Of a stretch of DNA of 41,561 nt, positions 23,826 through 31,918 are shown piece by piece (position 1 is the first letter of the stretch; the number at the start of each line of letters is the position of its first letter). Origin of the DNA: Erysipelotrichaceae bacterium (GTDB taxonomy: Bacteria; Bacillota_I; Bacilli_A; Erysipelotrichales; Erysipelotrichaceae); NCBI GenBank assembly GCA_016280635.1, contig JAEEHC010000044.1, forward strand, positions 1-41,561, given 5' to 3'. A model generated the notes under the pieces. That model made no database searches. It was not told where the DNA came from and saw only the letters and a program-made list of their open reading frames with translations. Position numbers and translations under genes: made by a program.

Positions 23826-24914
23826 TTATAAACCCAGACCGCGGGCGATAGTGACGATGAAGTCCTGGGCGTTGGTAATGATTGAGCGGGCGGCCAGCGA
23901 ACCCCGGTCAGCCAGCTTGTTGGCAACGAATTCGGAGACATCAACGAAGTAGAAGTAGATCTGTCTGACTCTTCCATCCCGGTCAATGCGGTAGGACGGG
24001 GTCATGTTGCCGACGGCGATGGAGTGCAGCATCGTGGCTACAGAAATGACGGTCGTGGCCGAGCGGATCTCATCGCGCATCCTTTCCTGAGCTTCATAGA
24101 CATTGCCGTATACCGGCGGCAGCGGTCCGTCATCGCGGATCGAGCCGGCCAGCACATAGGGAATGTGCTGCTGTTCCAGGCTGTAGATGATGCCGTTGTC
24201 GATGTTCTCCTTCTCAATGAATTCGGGGATCGAACCGTACTTGCGGACCCGGTTGAGCAGGTCAAGGTGGTTATAGTGGCCGTTGGGCTGATGCTGCTGG
24301 GTGTAGATGTTCTGACCCAGAGCGGTCTGCAGCCAGGCGCCTTCCAGGTCGTGAGTAGCCAAAGCATTGCCGGCCAGCAAGGCGTGGACATAGCCGTTGC
24401 GCACCAGCCTTCCGAAATACTCCCGGGCATCGCTGTCAAAGGATACCGCCGGGCCGAGGACCCAGACGATCTTGCCGTGGTCGCGGTCATGGTTGAGAAC
24501 GCCGAAGAGTTCATCGTAGTCCCGGGAGAAGGATGATTCCCGGCTGCGGCTCTGGCGGAAGGCAAAGCTTTCGGAAGCCTGACGGCCTTCGTTGAAGCCG
24601 TCTTCATGAAGGTAAATGCCTTCCCGGCCATCCTCACTGCGGCCGCAGATGACCAGATCACCCTTACGGATGTTGCGGAACTCGGTGACCTTGACCTTCT
24701 TGTTTTCATAAACGGCAACGCAGTCCATCCGGCTTTCCTCAGCCAGCAGCCACTTGCCGTCGATCTTGAAGTATTCCGGGAAGATGCTCATGGCATGATA
24801 GTCATCCGGGGCGACCCGGTCCATCTCCGCCGGGGTCAGCTTGACGTCCGGTGCGCTGATGAACGGTTCGGCACTAAAATCCGGTGCCGTGTATTCTCTA
24901 AGTTTAAAGTTCAT
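23826..24914 (-). CDS. LOR/SDH-domain protein, ornithine cyclodeaminase-like (AgrE/ArgZ C-terminal type)
   Basis: A 362-aa soluble protein that matches the TIGR00300 or LOR/SDH group as I remember it: HGKIVWVLGPAVSFDSDAREYF, then GYVHALLAGNALATHDLEGAWLQTALG, YVLAGSIRDDGPLPPV, and the C-terminal FVDVSEFVANKLADRGS. Members characterised in archaea and as the C-terminal half of cyanobacterial AgrE convert ornithine to proline with NAD. The N-terminal 90 residues resemble the shorter flanking domain of this group rather than the arginine-dihydrolase domain, which is absent. Its start overlaps the yigZ stop (ATGA), so the two genes form an operon. Substrate is inferred. Confidence 0.6.
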   Translation of the reverse strand: MNFKLREYTAPDFSAEPFISAPDVKLTPAEMDRVAPDDYHAMSIFPEYFKIDGKWLLAEESRMDCVAVYENKKVKVTEFRNIRKGDLVICGRSEDGREGIYLHEDGFNEGRQASESFAFRQSRSRESSFSRDYDELFGVLNHDRDHGKIVWVLGPAVSFDSDAREYFGRLVRNGYVHALLAGNALATHDLEGAWLQTALGQNIYTQQHQPNGHYNHLDLLNRVRKYGSIPEFIEKENIDNGIIYSLEQQHIPYVLAGSIRDDGPLPPVYGNVYEAQERMRDEIRSATTVISVATMLHSIAVGNMTPSYRIDRDGRVRQIYFYFVDVSEFVANKLADRGSLAARSIITNAQDFIVTIARGLGL

Positions 24915-25528
24915 TCTGTATCCTCCCTTAACTTAACTTCCATGTCGATGACCTCTCTTTTCAGCAGGCTGACTTCAGCCTGAGGAGAGAGGGTATTGTG
25001 AATCGTATCCGTCAGATCCTTCTGACTGCTGAAGATGTAGACGGCCTGGTCGCCATACTGCCTTTCCAGGATCACACCCTGGCTCTGCAGCAGGTGTTCG
25101 GCCTTGCTGGTGAGGCTGTAATCAATCTTAAGATAACAGGTCATCACTTCAGTGGGAACGGTCAGCACCGCCTTTTCCGCCGCCAGGGAAGCAGACTGGC
25201 CATAGGCTTTGATAAGGCCGGCCGTGCCCAGCAAGGTGCCGCCGAAATAGCGGACGACCACGCAGAGCACATTGTCCAGTTCATGTTTCTTCAGCGCTTC
25301 CAGGATCGGCTTTCCGGCTGTTGATGCCGGCTCTCCATCATCGTTGGAGCGGTTGCTGCCCTCAATGATGGCCCCGTAGCAGTAATGCCGGGCTCCCGGA
25401 TACTTACGGCGGATGGCAGTGAGGTGTTCTCTGATCTGCTGCTCCTGACTTACCGGCATGAGAATGGCGATGAAGCGGGATTTCTTCACCTCGATCTGGC
25501 TTTCCGTTGTTTCCTTTATGTGGTACAT
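24911..25528 (-). CDS. YigZ/IMPACT family protein
   Basis: A 205-aa protein of the YigZ (UPF0029/IMPACT) family. It contains the N-terminal KKSRFIAILMPVS, the signature ARHYCYGAIIEGSNRSNDDGEPASTAGKPIL (about residues 48-78) and VVVRYFGGTLLGTAGLIKAYGQS, then a DUF1949-like C-terminal domain. Members are thought to bind nucleic acid or ribosomes; the function in bacteria is unsettled. I place the start at MYHIKETTESQ (25528), where homologues begin; the open frame continues to 25594 without a ribosome site. A TATAAT lies 13-18 bases upstream, so the leader would be very short. Confidence 0.9.
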   Translation of the reverse strand: MYHIKETTESQIEVKKSRFIAILMPVSQEQQIREHLTAIRRKYPGARHYCYGAIIEGSNRSNDDGEPASTAGKPILEALKKHELDNVLCVVVRYFGGTLLGTAGLIKAYGQSASLAAEKAVLTVPTEVMTCYLKIDYSLTSKAEHLLQSQGVILERQYGDQAVYIFSSQKDLTDTIHNTLSPQAEVSLLKREVIDMEVKLREDTE

Positions 25529-25634
25529 GGCATCACCATTAACATTATAGCCGACAGAAGCCGGCAGATAAAGAAGCAACCTTGCCGTGTTCACTTGTCA
25601 AACTATGGAAAGATGTTAAAATTGATGAGGACAA

Positions 25635-25643
25635 TGTTATAAT
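25635..25643 (+). promoter_or_regulatory. Extended -10 promoter of the LCP gene
   Basis: TGTTATAAT, 27 bases before the ATG. A weak TTAAAA lies 16 bp upstream. Confidence 0.6.
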
Positions 25644-25670
25644 GTCATTAGTCAAAGGAGGCCTGATTCA

Positions 25671-27263
25671 ATGGCAGAGAAGAAAGTAATATCTTCCACT
25701 GAAAAGGAACAACTTAGAAGAAAACTCAGCCGGAGAAGAAAAACCGTAAAGCTCATCTCCAAGATCACCTGGCTGGCCCTGTTTGCCGCCTCAATCGGTA
25801 TCTTTTTCGTCGTAAAGAGCTTCGGTGTAATTCCTGACAAATATCTGAAACTCCTCATCATCGTGCTGGGCGTCTTTAACCTATTCATGGCCGTTTTCGC
25901 CTGGCTGCCGGCCGTCAACAACCTGAACAAGACAATTCAGAGCTGTACCTGTGGTGTGCTGGCGGCGGTGATGCTTTTAGGTGTCATCATCTTACCCGGC
26001 TACAAGGGCAAACTGGAGAAACTGTTTACCCCGGTACCGACTGAGGGTACGCTGAACATCAATGCCTATGTTCTGAAGCAGAACGGCGGTTACCGCGATG
26101 TTGAGAATCTGGCCGGCAAGAGAGTCGGCATCCAGAAGGATCTGGACGTCGAGTACCAGAACTTCGCCATCAAGGTCATCAACAAGGAGATCCAGGGATC
26201 GGACATTAATCCGGTCGAATATGAGGACATCTATCTGGCTGTCGATGCTTTGAAGAGCGGGGAAGTCGATGCCATTCTGCTTAATGAGGACTATGCCAAC
26301 ATCATCGCTGAAAACACCGACTACGCGGATTTCAACGATCTGGTCAAGGTTTTATATGAATGCCCGATCCAGATCCATCTGGACGTCAATACCGCTGACA
26401 TTGAGAACATGACCAAGCAGCCCTTTGTCGTCGGCATTCTCGGTGAGGATACCTGGCTGCTTGATGGCCTGTCCAAGAACACCGGCTACCGCAGCGACGT
26501 CAACATTCTGGTTGTCGTCAATCCGCTGTCCCATCAGATCCTGATGATCACTACCCCCAGAGACGCCTACGTGCCGCTTTACGGCAGTGCCAGCAAGATG
26601 GACAAGCTGACCCACTCACCCTACCAGCAGGGCATTAACGGCTGGCTGCAGACTCTTAACGCTTACTATGGTGTGGACATCAACTACTACGCCAGAGTAA
26701 ACTTCACATCGCTGGCTGACATCATCGATGCTGTTGGCGGCGTGGACATTGACAACCCCTATGCCTTTACCTCTGATTATTACTTTGACCATCTGGTCGA
26801 TGAAAAGAACGGCGGCCACGCGGCTTACAAGTCAGTTGACTTCCCGGCCGGACCGCTGCATCTGGACGGTCAGCTGGCGCTGACCTACAGCCGTGAGCGT
26901 CATAAGGTCAAGGGCGGCGACATGGGCCGTAACCAGCATCAGGCCATGATCCTCAAGGCGCTGATCGACAAGGTCTGCACCCCGGCCATCATCACCAAGG
27001 TCGATGCCCTTCTGAACGCCGTTCAGGGCAAGTTCTCCTCTAATCTTACCTTTAAGGAGATCACCGCTTTTGCGGCTTATCAGCTGCAGGAAATGCCGGA
27101 CTGGACGCTTAATTCCTACAGCGTAACCGGCTCGACCGGCCTGGCTCCTTCCTACCTCGGCCACCGCGACCTGAGCATGGTCTTCGTTTCTCCGGCCACG
27201 CTGAATAAGGCCAAGAGCTATATCAAGGCGGTCATGAACGGTGAGGAAATAACGATCGAGTAA
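25671..27263 (+). CDS. LytR-CpsA-Psr family protein with a solute-binding-like insert
   Basis: A 530-aa envelope protein. Residues 1-30 are cytoplasmic and basic, followed by three transmembrane segments (about 32-48, 58-78, 93-109). Residues about 125-235 look like a type-3 solute-binding domain (VENLAGKRVGIQKDLDVE, then AVDALKSGEVDAILLNEDYANI). Residues about 250-470 are the LCP domain: RSDVNILVVVNP (R274, D276), TTPRDAYV (R297, D298) and GGDMGRNQHQ (R420). LCP enzymes attach teichoic acids or capsule polymers to peptidoglycan. AAAGGAGG lies 8 bases before the ATG. A strong terminator follows, so it is monocistronic. Confidence 0.92.
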   Translation: MAEKKVISSTEKEQLRRKLSRRRKTVKLISKITWLALFAASIGIFFVVKSFGVIPDKYLKLLIIVLGVFNLFMAVFAWLPAVNNLNKTIQSCTCGVLAAVMLLGVIILPGYKGKLEKLFTPVPTEGTLNINAYVLKQNGGYRDVENLAGKRVGIQKDLDVEYQNFAIKVINKEIQGSDINPVEYEDIYLAVDALKSGEVDAILLNEDYANIIAENTDYADFNDLVKVLYECPIQIHLDVNTADIENMTKQPFVVGILGEDTWLLDGLSKNTGYRSDVNILVVVNPLSHQILMITTPRDAYVPLYGSASKMDKLTHSPYQQGINGWLQTLNAYYGVDINYYARVNFTSLADIIDAVGGVDIDNPYAFTSDYYFDHLVDEKNGGHAAYKSVDFPAGPLHLDGQLALTYSRERHKVKGGDMGRNQHQAMILKALIDKVCTPAIITKVDALLNAVQGKFSSNLTFKEITAFAAYQLQEMPDWTLNSYSVTGSTGLAPSYLGHRDLSMVFVSPATLNKAKSYIKAVMNGEEITIE

Positions 27264-27281
27264 CGAACAATAAACAGCCTG

Positions 27282-27312
27282 AAAGGTGCCTTCTGAGGAG
27301 GGCGCCTTTTTT
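27282..27312 (+). terminator. Rho-independent terminator after the LCP gene
   Basis: Stem AAAGGTGCC/GGCGCCTTT (one G-T pair) with a 10-base loop, followed by a run of T. Confidence 0.9.
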
Positions 27313-27350
27313 GCGCTCATCAAGGAATTACGGTCTCCGGCGGGTAATAA

Positions 27351-28496
27351 TATGGCGGAGGTGGTTTTCAGTGCAGTAGATGCGGAAACCGGGATAATCA
27401 GTTTTTCTATCACGGCAGCCGGGGCTGGTATTGCCGCGACTGCGTTCGCTTTCTGGCCAGCGAGCTGAAGGAGGACCCGGTTCATGAGGTTGACAGTGAA
27501 TATCAGCTGGCTTTTGAACTGACGCAAAGGCAGAAGGAGATTTCCGGTCAGCTTAAGCAGCTGGTCTGTCAGGGCCAGAGCGTTTTGCTGGAGGCGGTAT
27601 GCGGCGCCGGCAAGACGGAACTGGTCTATGAGACCATCGCTGACCAGCTTTCCCGAGGCCATAAGGTCGGCTTTGCGATCTCCCGCCGTCAGGTCGTTCT
27701 GGAGATTGCCGAACGTCTGGCTGCGGTCTTTACCCATCTGAAGGTCGTAGCGGTCTGCCAGGGACATACTCAGGATGTCACCGGCGATCTGATCGTCTGT
27801 ACGACCCACCAGCTTTACCGCTATAACCATTACTTTGACCTTTTGATCATTGATGAGCCGGACGCCTTTCCCTTCAAGGGAAACCGGACCCTGCAGGGCT
27901 TTGCGGCTAACGCCTGCGTTGGCAGCTACGTCTATCTGACCGCGACGCCGGACCGGCAGCTGCGCTTTCAGGTCATGACCAGCCGGATCAGCTATCTCTA
28001 TCTGGCTAAACGGCCCAGCGGCCGGGATCTCTGCGTTCCTCAGGCCGTCTATGGTCCCAGGTTCTTGTTGCTGGGCTATGGGCTGTTGCGGCTGATGGGT
28101 TTACTGCAAAAGGGAAAACCGGTGATCATCTTTACCCCTACCATCGCCATGGGCCGCAGGCTGCACCGTATCCTCAGGCTTTTTGTCTCCTGCTGCAACA
28201 TTGATTCCACGGTGGCTGAACGCGATCAGCTGATCGGTGACTTTCGGGCGGGAAAGTACCGTGTCTGCGTTTCCACCACGGTTCTGGAGCGGGGCATCAC
28301 CATTGCCTCAGTCAGCATCATCGTTCTCTATGCCCACAGTAACAAGTTCGATGAGGCCTCCCTGACCCAGATGGCCGGCCGTGTCGGCCGCAGCGTCGCT
28401 GACCCCTATGGCGAGTGCTACTTTCTGGCCTTACAGCGCAGTGAGAACATCGACCGCTGCATTGCCAGCATCAACCGGGCCAATGAGTGTCAATAG
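27351..28496 (+). CDS. comFA: ComFA-like DNA helicase of competence, start codon not identifiable
   Basis: ATP-dependent DNA translocase that helps pull single-stranded DNA into the cell. Frame 27351-28496 encodes a zinc finger (FQCSRCGN...WYCRDCVRF, 27366-27450), the LTQRQKEISGQL segment, Walker A AVCGAGKTE, LIIDEPDAFPF, LTATP, STTVLERGITI and QMAGRVGRS, all as in ComFA. The frame is opened by TAA at 27348 and has no ATG, GTG or TTG before 27585, which is already at Walker A. GGAGGTGG at 27357-27364 looks like a ribosome site. An ATG at 27352 is one frame off. Either a single-base indel or non-standard initiation is needed. The 3' end overlaps comFC by 14 bp. Confidence 0.75.
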   Translation, partial: YGGGGFQCSRCGNRDNQFFYHGSRGWYCRDCVRFLASELKEDPVHEVDSEYQLAFELTQRQKEISGQLKQLVCQGQSVLLEAVCGAGKTELVYETIADQLSRGHKVGFAISRRQVVLEIAERLAAVFTHLKVVAVCQGHTQDVTGDLIVCTTHQLYRYNHYFDLLIIDEPDAFPFKGNRTLQGFAANACVGSYVYLTATPDRQLRFQVMTSRISYLYLAKRPSGRDLCVPQAVYGPRFLLLGYGLLRLMGLLQKGKPVIIFTPTIAMGRRLHRILRLFVSCCNIDSTVAERDQLIGDFRAGKYRVCVSTTVLERGITIASVSIIVLYAHSNKFDEASLTQMAGRVGRSVADPYGECYFLALQRSENIDRCIASINRANECQ

Positions 28497-29139
28497 CTAC
28501 TGCCTGCTGTGCCGCCGCAGCATCCGGGAAGAAGGCAGCCTGGCGGAGATGTTCTATGTTGACGACTGCATCTGTTCTTCCTGCCGCGGGCAGATGCCTT
28601 ACTTTCCGCGCACCATTACTGTGGGTAAGCTGAAGATCGAAGGTCTCTATCTGTATGATAAGCTGCTGCGGGAAGCGCTGATCCAGTTCAAGGAGTATAA
28701 CGATGAAGCCCTGTACCCGCTGTTTCTCTATCCCCATGTTCAGCGGCTGAAAAGGAAGTACCGCGGTTATCATCTGATGGCTCTGCCTTCATCAGCACAG
28801 GCTCTCAAACGCCGGGGTTTCAAGGCCGTGGAACTGATCTTCAGCCTGCTGGAAATGCCGGTGATCGAGGGCTTCTACAAGAAGAGCGATGTTGACCAGA
28901 AGTCCCGCTCGTTCAAGGACCGTCAGCTCATCCGCTCCCAGATCGCCTTAAAAGCGGATGTTAATCTGGCCGGCAAGAAGATCCTTCTGGTTGATGACAT
29001 CGTGACTTCCGGGGCCACGATGCAGACGGGTTATCGATTGGTAAGCGGCCGCGCGGATGCGGTAAACGCCCTGACTCTGAGCTATAACCGGCGTTTTCTG
29101 CCCGCCTGGCAGCGATTTCTGGCGGAAAAAGTCCTGTGA
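28483..29139 (+). CDS. comFC: ComFC/GntX family phosphoribosyltransferase-like competence protein
   Basis: A 218-aa ComFC homologue, needed with ComFA for DNA uptake. An N-terminal zinc finger CLLC...CSSC is followed by the family segment GLYLYDKLLREALIQFKEYND, SFKDRQLIRSQIAL, and the PRPP-binding-like loop ILLVDDIVTSGATM (about residues 166-179). The start at 28483 is inside the end of comFA, with a 14-bp overlap, as is usual for this pair. The rest of the competence machinery is not in the window. Confidence 0.9.
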   Translation: MSVNSYCLLCRRSIREEGSLAEMFYVDDCICSSCRGQMPYFPRTITVGKLKIEGLYLYDKLLREALIQFKEYNDEALYPLFLYPHVQRLKRKYRGYHLMALPSSAQALKRRGFKAVELIFSLLEMPVIEGFYKKSDVDQKSRSFKDRQLIRSQIALKADVNLAGKKILLVDDIVTSGATMQTGYRLVSGRADAVNALTLSYNRRFLPAWQRFLAEKVL

Positions 29140-29222
29140 ACAAAAAAGCGGTTTTCCCTTTACCCATCAGTCTTTTTTCCTTTTCCGCCTGCCCGGTCGG
29201 CCTAGGGGATGGCTAAGCGCCA

Positions 29223-29251
29223 TTTACAAAGCCGCGGGAAAAGGCTATAAT
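29223..29251 (+). promoter_or_regulatory. Promoter of the cold-shock gene
   Basis: TTTACA (29223-29228), 17-bp spacer and TATAAT (29246-29251): one of the best sigma-A type promoters here. An imperfect inverted repeat CCTTTTCCGC (29179-29188) / GCGGGAAAAGG (29234-29244) ends inside the spacer. Confidence 0.8.
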
Positions 29252-29288
29252 TCAGTTGCGAAAGCAGAAAGGCAAGGTTTCTTACCGT

Positions 29289-29486
29289 ATGTTGGGAAAA
29301 GTAAAAATGTTCAGTAAGGAAAAAGGCTACGGCTTCATCACCATTGAAGGTGATAAGGACGTCTTCTTCCATTACTCCGAGCTGGTCATGGACGGATTCA
29401 AGACCATTGATGACGGCGCTGAAGTGGAGTTCGATCTGGTCGAGACAGACCGCGGACTGCAGGCGAAAAAGATCGTCAGAAAATAG
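29289..29486 (+). CDS. Cold-shock domain protein (Csp family)
   Basis: A 65-aa single-stranded nucleic-acid-binding protein, one OB fold. RNP1 is KGYGFI (residues 12-17) and RNP2 is DVFFHYS (24-30), with GAEVEFDLVETDRGLQAKKI completing the domain. The start at ATG 29289 gives the canonical length; the open frame extends to 29256 without support. AAGG lies about 11 bases upstream, a rather long spacing. It is monocistronic, with its own promoter and terminator. The name cspA or cspB cannot be chosen from sequence alone. Confidence 0.95.
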   Translation: MLGKVKMFSKEKGYGFITIEGDKDVFFHYSELVMDGFKTIDDGAEVEFDLVETDRGLQAKKIVRK

Positions 29487-29496
29487 CTTACCGATG

Positions 29497-29521
29497 ACAG
29501 AGGCGCCCGCGCCTCTGTTTT
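29497..29521 (+). terminator. Rho-independent terminator of the cold-shock gene
   Basis: Perfect 9-bp stem ACAGAGGCG/CGCCTCTGT with CCCG loop, followed by a short T run. Confidence 0.9.
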
Positions 29522-29537
29522 CTTTCCCGCCTACATA

Positions 29538-29546
29538 TGATACAAT
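29538..29546 (+). promoter_or_regulatory. Extended -10 promoter of secA-prfB
   Basis: TGATACAAT is a probable extended -10, 22 bases before the secA start. No good -35 is visible. Confidence 0.5.
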
Positions 29547-29567
29547 TTACAGGATGGAGGTTTTCCT

Positions 29568-31913
29568 ATGGCATCATTATTGTCTAAGATTTTTGATTCA
29601 AATAAGAGAGAACTGGCGAACCTGGAAAAGAAGGTTGCGCCAATAGAAGCATACGAAGAGGAAATGAAGGGCCTGAGCAATGATGAGCTCAAGGCCAAAA
29701 CGGCTTATTTCCGGGAAAGACTGGCACAGGGCGAGACTCTTGACGACATTCTTCCCGAGGCTTACGCGGTCGTCAGAGAAGCCGCTGACCGGGTCATCGG
29801 TGAGCGCGCCTATCATGTCCAGCTGATTGGCGGCGTTGTCCTGCATCAGGGCGACATCGCGGAGATGAAAACCGGTGAAGGTAAGACCCTTACTTCCATC
29901 TTCCCGGTCTACCTTAACGCGCTGGCCGGCAAGGGTGTCCATGTCGTCACCGTTAACGACTATCTGGCGGAAAGAGACTCCCAGTGGATGGGCCAGATCC
30001 ACCGCTTTCTGGGCCTGAGTGTCGGCCTTAACCGCCACGGTCTCAATCCTTCCCAGAAGAAGGCTGCCTATAACTGCGACATTACCTATACCACCAACTC
30101 CGAACTGGGCTTTGACTATCTGCGTGACAACATGGTCACCAGAGTTGAAGACCGGGTCTTAAGAGGATTGAACATGGCTCTGGTCGACGAAGTCGACTCA
30201 ATCCTGATCGATGAATCGCGGACTCCGCTGATCATCTCCGGCGGCAAGAAGGACACCGCCAACCTCTACATCAAGGCTGACAAGTTCGTCAAGCGGCTGA
30301 AGGAAGACGAGGACTATGCCATTGACGTGCAGTCCAAGAGCGTCGTGCTGACGGAGGAAGGCGTTGCCAAGGCGGAGGAGTACTTCCGGGTAGAGAACCT
30401 TTACCAGCCGGAATACACCGCCATCGTTCACCATATCAACCAGGCCCTCAAGGCCAACTATACCATGAGCAATGAGGTCGAATATCTGGTCAGAGACCGT
30501 CAGGTCTACATCGTTGACGAGTTTACCGGCCGTATCATGGAAGGAAGAGTCTTCTCTGACGGTCTGCATCAGGCCATCGAGGCCAAGGAGAATGTCCCGA
30601 TCAAGCAGGAGACCTCCACGCTGGCCACCATTACCTACCAGAATTTCTTCCGTCTTTACAACAAGCTGTGCGGCATGACCGGTACGGCCAAGACCGAGGA
30701 AGAGGAATTCATTTCCATTTACAACATGCGGGTAACCGAGATCCCGACCAACCGTCCGACCATCCGCGTCGACTATCCCGATGCCATCTTCGGCACCAAG
30801 AGAGCTAAGTATGAAGCCCTGATCCGGGACGTCATGGAAAGGCATAATGCCGGTCAGCCGGTACTGGTCGGTACCATTTCCGTTGAGGTTTCCGAATTCA
30901 TCAGCAAGATGCTCTCGCAGCGCAAGGTCCGTCATGAGGTCCTCAACGCCAAGAACCACAAGCGTGAGGCTGACATCATTGCCAAGGCCGGCCTGAAGGG
31001 CGCCGTTACCATTGCCACCAACATGGCCGGCCGTGGTACCGACATCAAGCTGGGGCCCGGAGTCGTTGAACTGGGCGGTCTGGCCGTTATCGGTTCGGAA
31101 AGACACGAGTCCCGCCGTATCGACAATCAGCTGCGCGGCCGTTCCGGCCGTCAGGGTGACCCGGGCTGTTCGCAGTTCTACGTCTCTCTGCAGGACGATC
31201 TGATGGTGCGTTTCGGCAGTGAACGGATCACCGAGATGTTCAACCAGCTGGGCGATACCTCAATCGAATCCAAGATGGTCTCCAAGGCCATCGAGTCAGC
31301 GCAGAAACGCGTTGAAGGCAACAACTTCGACATCCGTAAGACCTTACTGGAATACGACGATGTCTTAAGGCAGCAGAGAGAGACCATTTACCAGCAGCGT
31401 GATGAGATCCTGGAAAGCCAGGATGTTCACAGCGTTGTCGAATCGATGTTCCAGCGGGTCGCTGATGATCTGGTGCTGGCTCATGTAGATCCCAGTTCCA
31501 AGAACAGCCAGGTCGATAAGAAGACCCTGATCGAGGCACTGGTCAAGATGAATGCCTCCGGCGATAAGGCCAGAGAAGCCATCGAACCGCTGCAGAATCT
31601 TGAGGACATCAAGGATGCCGCCTTCCAGGTACTCTGGAACGACTATGAGGAAAAGATCGCTGAGATCAAGCCGGAGATGACCAAGATCGAAAAGGTCATG
31701 GTTCTGAAGATCATCGATGCCAAGTGGATCGACCACATTGACCTGATGGACAAACTGAGAAACGGCATCCATCTGCGTTCCTACGCTCAGGACAACCCCT
31801 TAAAGGCCTACACCTCAGAGGGCTATGAGATGTTTGAGACGATGATGAACAACATCTCCCGGGAGGTCGTCAGTTTCTGCATGAACTGCCGCATCACCAT
31901 TGAAAGGAAGTAG
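29568..31913 (+). CDS. secA: Preprotein translocase ATPase SecA
   Basis: Motor ATPase that drives proteins through SecYEG. The 781-aa protein has Walker A MKTGEGKT (residues 100-107), VTVNDYLAERD, the DEVDSILID DEAD-type motif, VDEFTGRIMEGR, GTAKTEEEEF, and TNMAGRGTDI with QLRGRSGRQGD. The C-terminus stops at MNCRITIERK: the flexible linker and the SEC-C zinc motif (CxCxSGKKYKxCCG) are absent, as in some other Gram-positive SecAs. GGAGG lies 7 bases before the ATG. prfB begins 5 bp after the stop and is likely co-transcribed. Confidence 0.98.
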   Translation: MASLLSKIFDSNKRELANLEKKVAPIEAYEEEMKGLSNDELKAKTAYFRERLAQGETLDDILPEAYAVVREAADRVIGERAYHVQLIGGVVLHQGDIAEMKTGEGKTLTSIFPVYLNALAGKGVHVVTVNDYLAERDSQWMGQIHRFLGLSVGLNRHGLNPSQKKAAYNCDITYTTNSELGFDYLRDNMVTRVEDRVLRGLNMALVDEVDSILIDESRTPLIISGGKKDTANLYIKADKFVKRLKEDEDYAIDVQSKSVVLTEEGVAKAEEYFRVENLYQPEYTAIVHHINQALKANYTMSNEVEYLVRDRQVYIVDEFTGRIMEGRVFSDGLHQAIEAKENVPIKQETSTLATITYQNFFRLYNKLCGMTGTAKTEEEEFISIYNMRVTEIPTNRPTIRVDYPDAIFGTKRAKYEALIRDVMERHNAGQPVLVGTISVEVSEFISKMLSQRKVRHEVLNAKNHKREADIIAKAGLKGAVTIATNMAGRGTDIKLGPGVVELGGLAVIGSERHESRRIDNQLRGRSGRQGDPGCSQFYVSLQDDLMVRFGSERITEMFNQLGDTSIESKMVSKAIESAQKRVEGNNFDIRKTLLEYDDVLRQQRETIYQQRDEILESQDVHSVVESMFQRVADDLVLAHVDPSSKNSQVDKKTLIEALVKMNASGDKAREAIEPLQNLEDIKDAAFQVLWNDYEEKIAEIKPEMTKIEKVMVLKIIDAKWIDHIDLMDKLRNGIHLRSYAQDNPLKAYTSEGYEMFETMMNNISREVVSFCMNCRITIERK

Positions 31914-31918
31914 AATCC

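Noticed and set aside
27352-27468. ATG-initiated frame beginning MAEVVFSAVDAETG at 27352
   Set aside because: It is short and matches nothing; the comFA frame, which carries the zinc finger, is one base off.
27585-28496. comFA starting with TTG at 27585
   Set aside because: This start falls at the Walker A and would drop the conserved N-terminus, which is present in frame upstream.
30198-31106. A 302-codon minus-strand frame
   Set aside because: Antisense to secA; composition reflects the mirrored codon bias of secA.
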